A DNA stretch of 14,339 nucleotides, from assembly GCA_902478885.1 (NCBI GenBank), contig CABSMS010000054.1, forward strand, positions 1 to 14,339. The letters are read 5' to 3'. How positions within the stretch are numbered: the stretch's first letter is position 1; the number at the start of each line of letters is the position of its first letter. The notes beneath the pieces are model-generated. The model was not told where the DNA came from. It saw only the letters and a list, made by a program, of their open reading frames with translations, and did no database searches. This DNA comes from an uncultured Collinsella sp. Its GTDB lineage: Bacteria > Actinomycetota > Coriobacteriia > Coriobacteriales > Coriobacteriaceae. The position numbers and the translations under genes are program-made. Shown here one piece after another: positions 1-6,377 of the stretch.

Positions 1-46
1 TACACAAGGCTATTCGTCGGCAGCGTCAGATGTGTATAAGAGACAG
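1..46. other. Nextera adapter sequence (assembly artefact)
   Basis: Bases 14-46 are the 33-base Illumina Nextera read-1 adapter, including the 19-base Tn5 mosaic end at 28-46. Bases 1-5 match the end of the P5 primer, and bases 6-13 (AAGGCTAT) sit where the i5 index belongs. This is library sequence, not genome. Reading frames that start or end here, such as peptides ending LSLIHI, are artefacts. Confidence 0.98.
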
Positions 47-355
47 CTTCTTGGACAGGACCAGACGACCGTCCTTGTCCTCCTTCTGGAGAACCAGAGC
101 CTCGATGGGATCACCGAGTGCAACGATGTCTGCAGGGTTAGCGTCCTTGCGGATGGACAGCTCGCGGACCGGGATAACGCCCTCGGACTTGAATCCGATG
201 TCAACGAGCACCTCGTCATGCTCGATCTTAACGACAGTGCCGTTAACGAGATCGCCCTCATCAAAGTCGGTAATCGTACCGTCGATGAGGTTGTTCATCT
301 CCTCCTCATTGACATCGTCAAGAGAGAAAATGGACGAGTTCTGAATCTCACTCAA
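47..355 (-). CDS. rpsA: 30S ribosomal protein S1, N-terminal part (cut by contig end)
   Basis: S1 binds mRNA on the small ribosomal subunit and helps start translation on structured messages. Only the first 103 codons are present; the rest is lost at the adapter junction. An acidic leader of about 35 residues (MSEIQNSSIFSLDDV...) is followed by the start of the first S1/OB-fold domain: GTVVKIEHDEVLVDIGFKSEGVIP at roughly 39-62, the classic S1 strand pattern, and later RLVLSKK at 97-103. The start is TTG at 353-355. There is no ATG or GTG between it and an in-frame stop at 374-376, and AAGGGG lies 7 bases upstream. The family usually has four or more S1 repeats, so most of the protein is missing. 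Identity is secure; the start is fairly secure. Confidence 0.93.
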
Positions 356-359
356 AGGT

Positions 360-386
360 GGACCCCTTTCGAACTACGGGGCCCCG
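360..386 (-). promoter_or_regulatory. Possible hairpin covering the rpsA ribosome-binding site
   Basis: On the minus-strand RNA, GGCCCC (383 to 378) can pair with the Shine-Dalgarno GGGG plus CC (366-363 and 361-360, one bulged base), with an 11-base loop. The upstream arm also lies in a perfect 10-bp palindrome, CGGGGCCCCG (377-386). If this forms, it hides the ribosome-binding site in front of a TTG start. The complementarity is visible; a regulatory role is inference. The rest of the gap between rpsA and the HAD gene (356-670) holds the inverted repeat at 540-581 and no recognisable gene. Confidence 0.35.
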
Positions 387-539
387 ATTGCTAGGACCTA
401 CAGAAGGGTGCGACAAGCACACAACGTTTAGGAACACTCGGGAGCCGACAGATACTAATGTGACGCTTATGCAATCACGTTCGTATAGGTTACGGGGAAA
501 TGAGTTCGATTTCAAGCGTGAACTGCGATTTTTTACTCG

Positions 540-581
540 TGTGGAGACTTTTTCGTAATCTTATGAACACACGTCTCCACA
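540..581. repeat. 9-bp perfect inverted repeat in a divergent promoter region
   Basis: TGTGGAGAC at 540-548 is exactly inverted as GTCTCCACA at 573-581, with a 24-base spacer. It lies between the divergent rpsA and HAD genes, about 90 bases upstream of the HAD start. A -35-like TTGACG follows at 584-589, but no convincing -10 stands at the right distance. It could be a pair of regulator half-sites about three helical turns apart or a weak RNA hairpin. Function unknown. Confidence 0.45.
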
Positions 582-670
582 ACTTGACGATAACCAGCCA
601 GGCATTTGGCTTTGGGGTAAAGTATCCGGAGCCAACGACTCTAGATCAAATTTACGAGAAAGGTGCCCGC

Positions 671-1429
671 GTGCTCAAAGCAGTCGTTTTCGATATGGAC
701 GAGACGCTTCTTAGCATCAACCTCAACGCGTTCATCCTTCGCTATTTTAAGGATGTCTCTTCGATGCTCGCGGATATCGGCCGCCGCAGCCGTGGTGGCA
801 CGATGGCACGCCTCGGCACCATCCTGGTCGACCTCAACGCCAATCGCCGCAGCGGCACGGACAACCGCACCAATCTTGAGTTTTACCAAGAAGAGGTCGA
901 GCGCCGATGCGGTATCCGCCTCTCCGATCCCATCATCTACGAGGCGTTTACCTACTATGATCGCGAAGTTCTTCCGTACAAGAACGACGATGTCATTAAC
1001 GCCCACGCCATGCCGGGCGCGCACGCCGCGCTCCAGGCCGTACAGGACGCTGGACTGCGTTGCGCGCTCTTTACCAACCCCAGCTTTCCCCAGGGGGCCA
1101 TCGAGTGCCGCATGGGCTGGGGCGACCTGGCCGATGCTCCCTTTGAGCTCGTCACGCACATGGGAAACACCACCCGCTGCAAGCCCGATGCCACCTACTA
1201 TCTAGAGCAGCTTCAGGTGATGGGGCTCGAGCCGCACGAGGTCCTTATGGTGGGCAACGATCCCAAGCGCGACTTCCCGTCCCCCGATTGCGGCATCCAA
1301 ACCGCCTTTGTGGGCCAAGGCAAGCCCAGCCGAGCCACCTGGCGCGGAACCATGGAAGACTTCGCCCGCGACTTTAACGCCGTTGTAGAAGCCTTCTACG
1401 AACACCAAGTAGCCGACGAACTGTCCTAA
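671..1429 (+). CDS. HAD-superfamily hydrolase (small-molecule phosphatase type)
   Basis: A 252-residue cytosolic hydrolase of the haloacid dehalogenase superfamily, probably a phosphatase of unknown substrate. All four motifs are present: nucleophile motif DMDET at 8-12 (Asp8, Asp10), motif II Thr135 in LFTNPS, motif III Lys171, and motif IV GNDPKRD at 195-201. The long helical insert between motifs I and II (about 20-120) fits a C1-type cap. The start chosen is GTG at 671, just before the LKAVVFDMDET strand, with GAGAAAGG 7 bases upstream. An in-frame ATG at 500 would add 57 residues that do not look like a HAD N-terminus and has no good ribosome-binding site. Its stop overlaps the stop of the convergent cyuA gene by four bases, so no terminator fits between them. 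The substrate cannot be told from sequence. Confidence 0.88.
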   Translation: MLKAVVFDMDETLLSINLNAFILRYFKDVSSMLADIGRRSRGGTMARLGTILVDLNANRRSGTDNRTNLEFYQEEVERRCGIRLSDPIIYEAFTYYDREVLPYKNDDVINAHAMPGAHAALQAVQDAGLRCALFTNPSFPQGAIECRMGWGDLADAPFELVTHMGNTTRCKPDATYYLEQLQVMGLEPHEVLMVGNDPKRDFPSPDCGIQTAFVGQGKPSRATWRGTMEDFARDFNAVVEAFYEHQVADELS

Positions 1430-2745
1430 CAAACCTGGGTTTTGCCGATCATGATGTTGAGGATCTCGACGTCGGTATCCTTCATACCCACACGACCCAC
1501 ATAGCCCATGCTGGCGATCGTCTGCTCGACGGTATCCTGGATCAGGCCCTCGCCGGCGCGGAAGCCGCGACCCTGCATGGCCATATCGTGGCCCAGAATC
1601 GCCGCATCAACGGCAGCCGAGATCTTGGCGGCACAGCTCGCCTTGGCGCCGTCGCACACGATGCCGCCCACGTTGCCAAGCGTATTCGAGACCGTCGCGC
1701 CAATCTGTTCGCGCGTGCCACCGCACAGCCAGGTAATCGCGGCGCCAGCGCCGCACGCGGCGCAAATAGCACCGCAAAACGCCGAGAGCGCACCAATATA
1801 GCTCTTGATATGCACGGCGATAAGATCGGACAGCATCACGGCGCGCACCAGGCGCTCGTGGTCGCAACGCAGGTACTCGGCATACTCCATGACGGGCAAT
1901 GCGCAGGTAATGCCCTGATTGCCCGAGCCGCACACAATGGCGACCGGCAGCGCGCAGCCGTTCATGCGGGCGTCGGACCCGGCAGCCGCACGGGCACGGG
2001 CACGGCAGGCGACGTCATCGGCGCGAGCACCCAGCAGCGTACGACCCACCTCGGCGCCCCAAGCGTGCGCAAGGCCCTCGGCACTGATTGCGCCATTCAG
2101 CTCAATCTGACGCTCAACGGCAGCGCGGGCGTCCTCAATGTCGCCGTCCTCGATAAAGTCGATGATGGACTCAATCGACATGGGCGTGTCGGCGTTATCT
2201 GCCGCACGCTCGGCCACCACGCGCTCGGCGCAGGCGGCACACTCCCCCGCCGACTTGCCGCATACCGGAATACCGTCGAGCGTATGGCACGTGACATTGG
2301 TGTGGTGGTCGGTAATCTCGACGACCGCGGTATGGCCCCCGGCCGTGGCAGTCACCTTGATGTAGAGGTTGGGCACACCCTCGACAAGCGACACATCGCA
2401 GTAGCCGGCGTCGGCGAGGAGCTCGGTCACGCGAGCACGGTCTTCATCGTTAACGCTCTCGAGTACCTCAAGCGCGCTCTTGGCGTCGCCGCCCACGGCA
2501 CCCAGCACGGCCGCCGCTTCAATACCGTGCATGCCGCCCGAGTTGGGCACGGTCACGCTCTTAACGTTCTTGATGATATTGCCCGAGCAAGCAACATCCA
2601 TATGATCGGGTTCGCAACCGAGCGTCTGGCTCGCCAGCGCCGCTGCATAGGCAACGGCAATGGGCTCGGTGCAGCCGAGTGCACAGACAAGTTCGCGGTT
2701 CAGAACATCGCAAAACGCGGCATCACGGATGGAATCGATAGGCAT
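1426..2745 (-). CDS. cyuA: L-cysteine desulfidase (UPF0597/YhaM family)
   Basis: A 439-residue protein of the CyuA/YhaM family, related to the serine dehydratase alpha subunit. Family members split L-cysteine into pyruvate, ammonia and sulfide using an oxygen-sensitive [4Fe-4S] cluster, which suits an anaerobe. The N-terminal ALGCTEPIAVAYAAA (22-36) and the C-terminal Gly/Cys-rich part are typical. Cys324, Cys364 and Cys371 have the same spacing (40 and 7) as the three cluster cysteines I recall from the archaeal enzyme, so they are the likely ligands. Length matches the family (about 430-440). The ATG start has AGGAGA 5 bases upstream. No cysteine transporter (cyuP) lies next to it here, so it appears to be a single gene. 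It ends TAG, overlapping the convergent HAD stop. Activity on serine or other amino acids cannot be excluded. Confidence 0.87.
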   Translation of the reverse strand: MPIDSIRDAAFCDVLNRELVCALGCTEPIAVAYAAALASQTLGCEPDHMDVACSGNIIKNVKSVTVPNSGGMHGIEAAAVLGAVGGDAKSALEVLESVNDEDRARVTELLADAGYCDVSLVEGVPNLYIKVTATAGGHTAVVEITDHHTNVTCHTLDGIPVCGKSAGECAACAERVVAERAADNADTPMSIESIIDFIEDGDIEDARAAVERQIELNGAISAEGLAHAWGAEVGRTLLGARADDVACRARARAAAGSDARMNGCALPVAIVCGSGNQGITCALPVMEYAEYLRCDHERLVRAVMLSDLIAVHIKSYIGALSAFCGAICAACGAGAAITWLCGGTREQIGATVSNTLGNVGGIVCDGAKASCAAKISAAVDAAILGHDMAMQGRGFRAGEGLIQDTVEQTIASMGYVGRVGMKDTDVEILNIMIGKTQVC

Positions 2746-2800
2746 AGGTATCTCCTGCTTGCATAACGGGCTGGGCTCTCAAAAATGGTTAGTTCCTTTA

Positions 2801-2820
2801 TTTGATAACAATGCATCAAA
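2801..2820. promoter_or_regulatory. Operator-like palindrome upstream of cyuA
   Basis: TTTGAT (2801-2806) and ATCAAA (2815-2820) form a perfect 6-bp inverted repeat with an 8-base spacer, in the gap between divergent cyuA and rpiB. It sits 56-75 bases upstream of the cyuA ATG, where that gene's promoter should be. The arms resemble FNR half-sites (TTGAT/ATCAA), but the spacer is 8 instead of 4, so an FNR site is unlikely. Binding protein unknown. Confidence 0.35.
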
Positions 2821-2910
2821 AACCGCAACCATGGTTCCGGCGGACGGCGCTCAAGCACAAACTGACAGCATTCATTCATGAGAAGCCGGTCTTGTTGCAT
2901 GCTAAAGCGT

Positions 2911-2957
2911 TTGACCAAAAAACGCCCGAGCGTTTACGCAAAAGTCGCGCTATCATG
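2911..2957 (+). promoter_or_regulatory. Probable rpiB promoter region
   Basis: TATCAT at 2952-2957 matches the -10 consensus at five of six bases and would give a leader of about 54 bases before rpiB. No good -35 stands 16-18 bases upstream. A TTGACC at 2911-2916 is too far away to pair with it. Between them lies a small inverted repeat, AAACGC (2920-2925) and GCGTTT (2930-2935), and the motif AGCGTTT occurs twice, 23 bases apart (2906 and 2929). A regulated promoter is plausible but not shown. Confidence 0.3.
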
Positions 2958-3017
2958 CAGTCGAACGCGGTAAACACCTTTAGCATTTGCGCCGCACAGA
3001 CCAGAGAGGAACCATCC

Positions 3018-3485
3018 ATGAAGATCGGTATCGGTAACGACCACGCCGCCGTCGAGCTCAAGAACATCATCTCCGAGCACCTGAAGGAGCGCGGCTGCGA
3101 GGTCGTGAACTTTGGCACCGACACCTCCGAGAGCTTTGACTACCCCATCGCCGGCTACAAGGTGGGTAAGGCCGTTGCCAACGGCGACGTCGACCTGGGC
3201 ATCCTCATCTGTGGCACCGGCGTCGGGATTAGTCTGGCTGCCAACAAGGTCGAGGGCGTACGCGCCGTCGTGTGCTCCGAGCCCTTCAGCGCCAAGCTCT
3301 CTCGCATGCACAACAATACCAACGTGCTCGCCTTTGGCGCCCGCGTCGTGGGCTCCGAGCTCGCCAAGATGATCGTCGACGAGTGGCTCGACGCCGAGTT
3401 TGAGGGCGGTCGTCACGAGCGTCGCGTTAACCTCCTCAACGAGATCGACCACACGCGCGGCCTCAAGGTCGTCGACGAGGCCTAA
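3018..3485 (+). CDS. rpiB: Ribose-5-phosphate isomerase B (RpiB/LacAB family)
   Basis: A 155-residue cytosolic isomerase that interconverts ribulose 5-phosphate and ribose 5-phosphate in the non-oxidative pentose phosphate pathway. Family marks: GNDHAA at 6-11 (Asp8, His9), the phosphate loop with catalytic Cys65 in ILICGTGVGIS, His98 in SRMHNN, NTNVLAFGAR, and the C-terminal GGRHERR at 121-127. Length is normal (about 145-155). The ATG at 3018 has AGAGAGGA 7 bases upstream; in-frame starts further up would add a tail outside the fold. It stands alone and is followed by its own terminator. Some RpiB paralogues act on allose or galactose 6-phosphate, but no sugar operon surrounds this one, so the pentose role is the best call. 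Confidence 0.93.
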   Translation: MKIGIGNDHAAVELKNIISEHLKERGCEVVNFGTDTSESFDYPIAGYKVGKAVANGDVDLGILICGTGVGISLAANKVEGVRAVVCSEPFSAKLSRMHNNTNVLAFGARVVGSELAKMIVDEWLDAEFEGGRHERRVNLLNEIDHTRGLKVVDEA

Positions 3486-3511
3486 ACATCTCAGCGCCAC
3501 AAGCTAACAGC

Positions 3512-3549
3512 AGGGGCCCGCTCGGAACTCATGACCGAACGGGCCCCTT
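3512..3549 (+). terminator. Terminator hairpin after rpiB
   Basis: GGGGCCCG (3513-3520) pairs with CGGGCCCC (3540-3547), extended by A3512-T3548. After one mismatch, TCGG (3522-3525) pairs with CCGA (3535-3538), leaving a 9-base loop. It begins 27 bases past the rpiB stop. The tail (TTCATAGATTTT) is only moderately T-rich, so termination strength is uncertain. Confidence 0.75.
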
Positions 3550-3559
3550 CATAGATTTT

Positions 3560-3598
3560 GGAATAAAAGGGCGCCGCGGATGGAGTTCCGCGGCGCCC
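3560..3598 (-). terminator. Intrinsic terminator of ndk
   Basis: A perfect 12-bp GC-rich stem (3569-3580 with 3587-3598) and 6-base loop. Read on the minus strand it is followed by TTTTATTCC (3568-3560), a proper T-tract. It lies 38 bases past the ndk stop and back to back with the rpiB hairpin, so each convergent gene has its own terminator. Confidence 0.85.
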
Positions 3599-3636
3599 AA
3601 GCCACACGCTAACAGCTTTAAGGAGTCAAAGCTGGC

Positions 3637-4041
3637 TTAGCCAAAGAAGCGCTTGATCTCAATCTCGGCGTTCTCCAGGCAGTCGGAGCCGTGGATCACG
3701 TTGGCGTTGACATCGACGGCAAAGTCGCCGCGGATGGTACCAGGAGCAGCGTCAAGCGGATTAGTAGCGCCCATGAGGGTGCGCATCTTAGCAACAGCGG
3801 AGAGACCGGAAACGACCATCTTGACGACCGGACCGCTCGTCATAAAGTCACAGAGACCGCCAAAGAAGGGCTTGTCGGCCAGATGGGCGTAGTGCTCCTC
3901 GACGGTAGCGCGCTCGAGCGTGGTCATCTCCATGCGCTCGATGACAAGGCCGCTGCGCTCGATGCGAGCAACAATCTCGCCGATCTTGCGGTCGCGCACG
4001 GCGTCGGGCTTAATCATGATGAAGGTCTTCTCGATAGCCAT
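3637..4041 (-). CDS. ndk: Nucleoside diphosphate kinase
   Basis: A 134-residue enzyme that moves the gamma-phosphate from ATP to other (d)NDPs through a phosphohistidine and so balances nucleotide triphosphate pools. Visible marks: EKTFIMIKPDAV (4-15) with Lys11, the nucleotide-site stretch RTLMGATNP (87-95), PGTIRGDFA (100-108), and the catalytic NVIHGSD with His117, exactly where the family has it. Length is typical. The ATG at 4041 begins MAIEKTF, the conserved N-terminus, with GAAAGG 7 bases upstream. An in-frame upstream start would add 14 residues not seen in the family. It is monocistronic, with a candidate promoter at 4105-4133 and a strong terminator. Confidence 0.96.
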   Translation of the reverse strand: MAIEKTFIMIKPDAVRDRKIGEIVARIERSGLVIERMEMTTLERATVEEHYAHLADKPFFGGLCDFMTSGPVVKMVVSGLSAVAKMRTLMGATNPLDAAPGTIRGDFAVDVNANVIHGSDCLENAEIEIKRFFG

Positions 4042-4104
4042 AAGGTAGCCTTTCAAGTAGGTTCGCGCGTGCCCAAGTCCCATTCCGGCACCCGCCTGGA
4101 CTGC

Positions 4105-4133
4105 ATCGTAACAGAGTTTTAGCTGCAGTTAAA
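4105..4133 (-). promoter_or_regulatory. Candidate ndk promoter with extended -10
   Basis: On the minus strand, TTTAAC (4133-4128) stands 17 bases from TACGAT (4110-4105), preceded by TG plus one base (TGTTACGAT), an extended -10. Transcription would begin near 4098, giving a leader of about 57 bases. The -35 is poor (three of six), which fits a promoter that relies on its extended -10 or on an activator. Confidence 0.45.
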
Positions 4134-4143
4134 CAAAAAGCTG

Positions 4144-4175
4144 TTTATTGAAACGTTGCAATTTATTGAAGCGTT
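4144..4175. repeat. Tandem 14-bp direct repeats upstream of the ndk promoter
   Basis: TTTATTGAAACGTT (4144-4157) is repeated 18 bases on as TTTATTGAAGCGTT (4162-4175), with one difference. The first copy is also part of a 14-bp near-palindrome, TTGAAACGTTGCAA (4148-4161), centred on AACGTT like LacI/GalR-family operators. The pair lies directly upstream of the candidate ndk -35. The rest of 4176-4337 is non-coding with no clear feature apart from a short CAACCG/CGGTTG inverted repeat (4231-4236 and 4257-4262). Confidence 0.5.
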
Positions 4176-4337
4176 CCATATGTGTCACTTCTGTTTCGAA
4201 GCTCGATTAGAGTACCATCCGACTGCCCATCAACCGCATCGAGCAGAGCAGACGGTCGGTTGCCGCCCGCGAACGTACCCCCTTCACAACCTGCCCAAAG
4301 GTCCTACAGAACTTCTCGACAAGCCCCTCCCCCATAG

Positions 4338-4374
4338 CAACAAAATACGGACGCCCACATCAGCAGACGCCCGT
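4338..4374 (-). terminator. Intrinsic terminator of argH
   Basis: On minus-strand RNA, ACGGGCGTC (4374-4366) pairs with GGCGTCCGU (4355-4347) over nine positions, two of them G-U. The stem is followed by the T-rich ATTTTGTTG (4346-4338). The two wobble pairs would be A-C mismatches on the other strand, so the hairpin works for leftward transcription only. It begins about 50 bases after the argH stop. Confidence 0.7.
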
Positions 4375-4426
4375 AAAGCAAAAAACGATTCCTCAATAAA
4401 TGGCAAAAACGGCTTCAGCCAAACCT

Positions 4427-5857
4427 CTACTTTGCCCCGTGACCCATCTCGACGACCTTGGTCAACGATCCAAAAACGCCTTCGTCGGCAACGAGTTGTG
4501 CCTCGGCACGCTGCAGCTGCACGGCAACGGCGGCAGGGGCGGTACCGCCTTCGGTCGTGCGCGCAGCGACAATCGACGGGATGTCGAGCGCCTCGGTAAT
4601 GTCGTGCTCAAAGAGCGGGCTTGCCTCCTGGAACACCTCGAACGGCAGGTCCTCAAGATTGCAGCCGCGCTTCTCACACATCAGGACCAGATGGCCCACC
4701 ACGGCATGTGCCTCGCGGAACGGCAGACCACGCTTAGCCAGGTAATCGGCAACATCGGTGGCGGCAAGGTGCCCCACGCCGCACTCGCGCGCCATGGCAT
4801 CCTCGTTGACGGTCCAAGTCGAAATCATACCGGCCATAACCGACAGGCACTGCATGAGCGTATGGGCGGTATCGAGCGCGCCCTCCTTGTCCTCCTGCAA
4901 GTCCTTGTTATAAGCAAGCGGCAGACCCTTCATGGTCACGAGCAGCTGCACCAGGTTGCCATACACACGGCCGCTCTTGCCGCGGATAAGCTCGGCAAAG
5001 TCGGGATTCTTCTTCTGCGGCATGATGGACGAGCCGGTGGAGTACGAGTCGGAAAGCGTGATAAAGCCAAATTCGGAGCTCGACCACAGCACGATCTCCT
5101 CGGAAAGACGCGACAGGTGCATGGCCATGACGGAGCCGGCGTAATGCAGATCGAGCAGGAAATCGCGATCGGAAACCGCATCGAGCGAGTTGGGAATCAC
5201 GCCCGCAAAGCCAAGCTCGGCAGCCGTCATCTGACGATCGAGCGGATAGCTCGTGCCGGCAAGCGCGGCAGCACCCAGCGGGCAGTTGTCGGCGGCATCA
5301 AAGGCTGCCTTCAGGCGTGTAAAGTCGCGCGCGAACATCCAGGAATACGCCAGCAGATGATGCGACAGCAGCACGGGCTGGGCGTGCTGCATGTGCGTGT
5401 AGCCCGGCAGAATCACCTTGTCGTACTTCTTAGCCGCATCCACCAGCACATGGCGCAGCTCAAGATTGGCCCCCATGAGCTCCTTGGCCAGCGCCTTGAC
5501 GCCCAGGCGCGTGTCGGTCGCCACCTGGTCGTTGCGCGAACGTCCGGTATGCAAGCGCTTGCCAGCCTCACCGATGCGACGCGTCAGCTCGCTCTCGATG
5601 GACATATGAATGTCCTCATCGTTGATGTCGAAGGTGAAGTTGCCGGCATCGATATCCTGTTCGATTCCGGTCAGGCCCTTGGCAATCGCCTGCTCGTCCT
5701 CGGCGCTGATAATGCCCTGGGCCGCCAGCATCTTGGCATGTGCCTTAGAGCCGGCAATGTCCTGCTTATAGAGATGTTTGTCGACCGGCAACGACGCGCC
5801 AAACTCCTGCGTGACCTCGGCCACGCCTGCCTCAAAACGACCGCCCCAAAGAGCCAT
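4427..5857 (-). CDS. argH: Argininosuccinate lyase
   Basis: The last step of arginine synthesis: argininosuccinate to arginine and fumarate. The 476-residue protein belongs to the fumarase/aspartase superfamily, active as a cytosolic homotetramer. Visible marks: MALWGGRF start, HTGRSRNDQVATD (103-115), the catalytic His155 in PGYTHMQHAQP, and the superfamily signature GSSIMPQKKNPD at 275-286 with the catalytic serine. Length is normal (about 460). The ATG at 5857 is supported by AAAGGGG 8 bases upstream and by the conserved N-terminus; an in-frame start at 5932 would add 25 unrelated residues. It lies downstream of argG on the same strand, separated by about 520 bases that hold a 56-codon ORF and hairpins, so the two may be cotranscribed or separately controlled. 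A terminator follows. Confidence 0.96.
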   Translation of the reverse strand: MALWGGRFEAGVAEVTQEFGASLPVDKHLYKQDIAGSKAHAKMLAAQGIISAEDEQAIAKGLTGIEQDIDAGNFTFDINDEDIHMSIESELTRRIGEAGKRLHTGRSRNDQVATDTRLGVKALAKELMGANLELRHVLVDAAKKYDKVILPGYTHMQHAQPVLLSHHLLAYSWMFARDFTRLKAAFDAADNCPLGAAALAGTSYPLDRQMTAAELGFAGVIPNSLDAVSDRDFLLDLHYAGSVMAMHLSRLSEEIVLWSSSEFGFITLSDSYSTGSSIMPQKKNPDFAELIRGKSGRVYGNLVQLLVTMKGLPLAYNKDLQEDKEGALDTAHTLMQCLSVMAGMISTWTVNEDAMARECGVGHLAATDVADYLAKRGLPFREAHAVVGHLVLMCEKRGCNLEDLPFEVFQEASPLFEHDITEALDIPSIVAARTTEGGTAPAAVAVQLQRAEAQLVADEGVFGSLTKVVEMGHGAK

Positions 5858-5975
5858 GGAACCGTCCCCTTTCTCCAAATACCAAAACAAGCGCCCAAAG
5901 CAATGCGCCATATCGCTAAAGCGATTTTTCAACCGCTAGTTTTGCACATTCCCCACCGTGCACGGGGCCATGTAG

Positions 5976-6146
5976 CTAATTTGCAAAGAAGTGACGCACC
6001 ATGCACTTGGCGCCCAACGTCTCCCTCCGGATGTTGCCCTGCGAACCATCGATCCAGGCCTTCAGGCTCATAGGGACATCCTCGACCTTTGCAGCATCGA
6101 TCTCGGGCGCGAGGGCAAGCAAAGCATGCGCAATAGCATTGAACAT
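5976..6146 (-). CDS. Hypothetical 56-aa protein between argG and argH
   Basis: A 56-residue ORF, ATG at 6146 to TAG at 5976, on the same strand as argG and argH. It has an excellent ribosome-binding site (GAGGAG, 8 bases from the ATG) and codon use in the style of its neighbours (GCC, CTC, AAG, ATC). The peptide starts MFNAIAHALLALAPEIDAAK, has an acidic patch (VEDVP, 22-26), a Trp-Ile-Asp turn (31-33), then a basic tail (RRETLGAKCMVRHFFAN). The first 13 residues are mildly hydrophobic and could form an amphipathic helix; there is no full membrane segment or signal peptide. I do not recognise the family. The position suggests a link to arginine synthesis, but that is only context. The 118-base gap to argH has no clear promoter, so the pair may be one transcript. 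Confidence 0.6.
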   Translation of the reverse strand: MFNAIAHALLALAPEIDAAKVEDVPMSLKAWIDGSQGNIRRETLGAKCMVRHFFAN

Positions 6147-6194
6147 AATAGATACTCCTCATATATAGGCGCAGAGCCGCCAAATTGATAGAAG

Positions 6195-6224
6195 GAGCCC
6201 CGCCGGACAACCCCGGCGGGGCTC
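6195..6224 (-). terminator. Strong GC hairpin between argG and the 56-aa ORF
   Basis: A perfect 12-bp stem, GAGCCCCGCCGG (6195-6206) with its inverse (6213-6224), and a 6-base loop. Leftward transcription continues into CTTCTATCAATTTGG, which is only partly T-rich. It may terminate or attenuate the argG transcript about 150 bases after the argG stop, or protect its 3' end. A TATATA (6166-6171) just after it would place a start site at the small ORF's ribosome-binding site, so I do not call it a promoter. Confidence 0.55.
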
Positions 6225-6334
6225 GGACTCAGCCGCAGACGCGGCATCATATATGCGGGCGGAACGTAGGGGCCACCGATGTTAAGAAGTGTCAGCAAGC
6301 ATAACGAAAGGTAGGGACCCCGTGCGCCCGTTAT

Positions 6335-6362
6335 GTATCACGCGGATGGGCCGCGCGGATAC
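6335..6362 (-). other. Hairpin just after the argG stop codon
   Basis: GTATC (6335-6339) pairs with GATAC (6358-6362), and CGCGG (6341-6345) with CCGCG (6351-6355), with a small asymmetric bulge and 5-base loop. It begins 15 bases past the argG stop on the minus strand. No T-tract follows, so it is more likely a 3'-end structure than a stand-alone terminator. A second inverted repeat, CATAACG (6300-6306) and CGTTATG (6329-6335), abuts it. Confidence 0.45.
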
Positions 6363-6377
6363 CAAGGGAAGGAGGCG

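Noticed and set aside
2801..2820. FNR binding site upstream of cyuA
   Set aside because: FNR sites need a 4-base spacer between TTGAT and ATCAA; here it is 8.
4400..6073. Long rightward ORF of 557 codons opposite argH
   Set aside because: It is the antisense shadow of argH, common in GC-rich genes; no domain is recognisable while argH is fully conserved.
6166..6171. TATATA as a -10 box for the 56-aa ORF
   Set aside because: Transcription would start at or inside the ribosome-binding site and no -35 is present.
5929..6210. 93-codon leftward ORF overlapping the 56-aa ORF in another frame
   Set aside because: It runs through the 12-bp hairpin, is unusually Cys/Arg-rich and lacks a good ribosome-binding site; the 56-aa frame has GAGGAG and typical codons.
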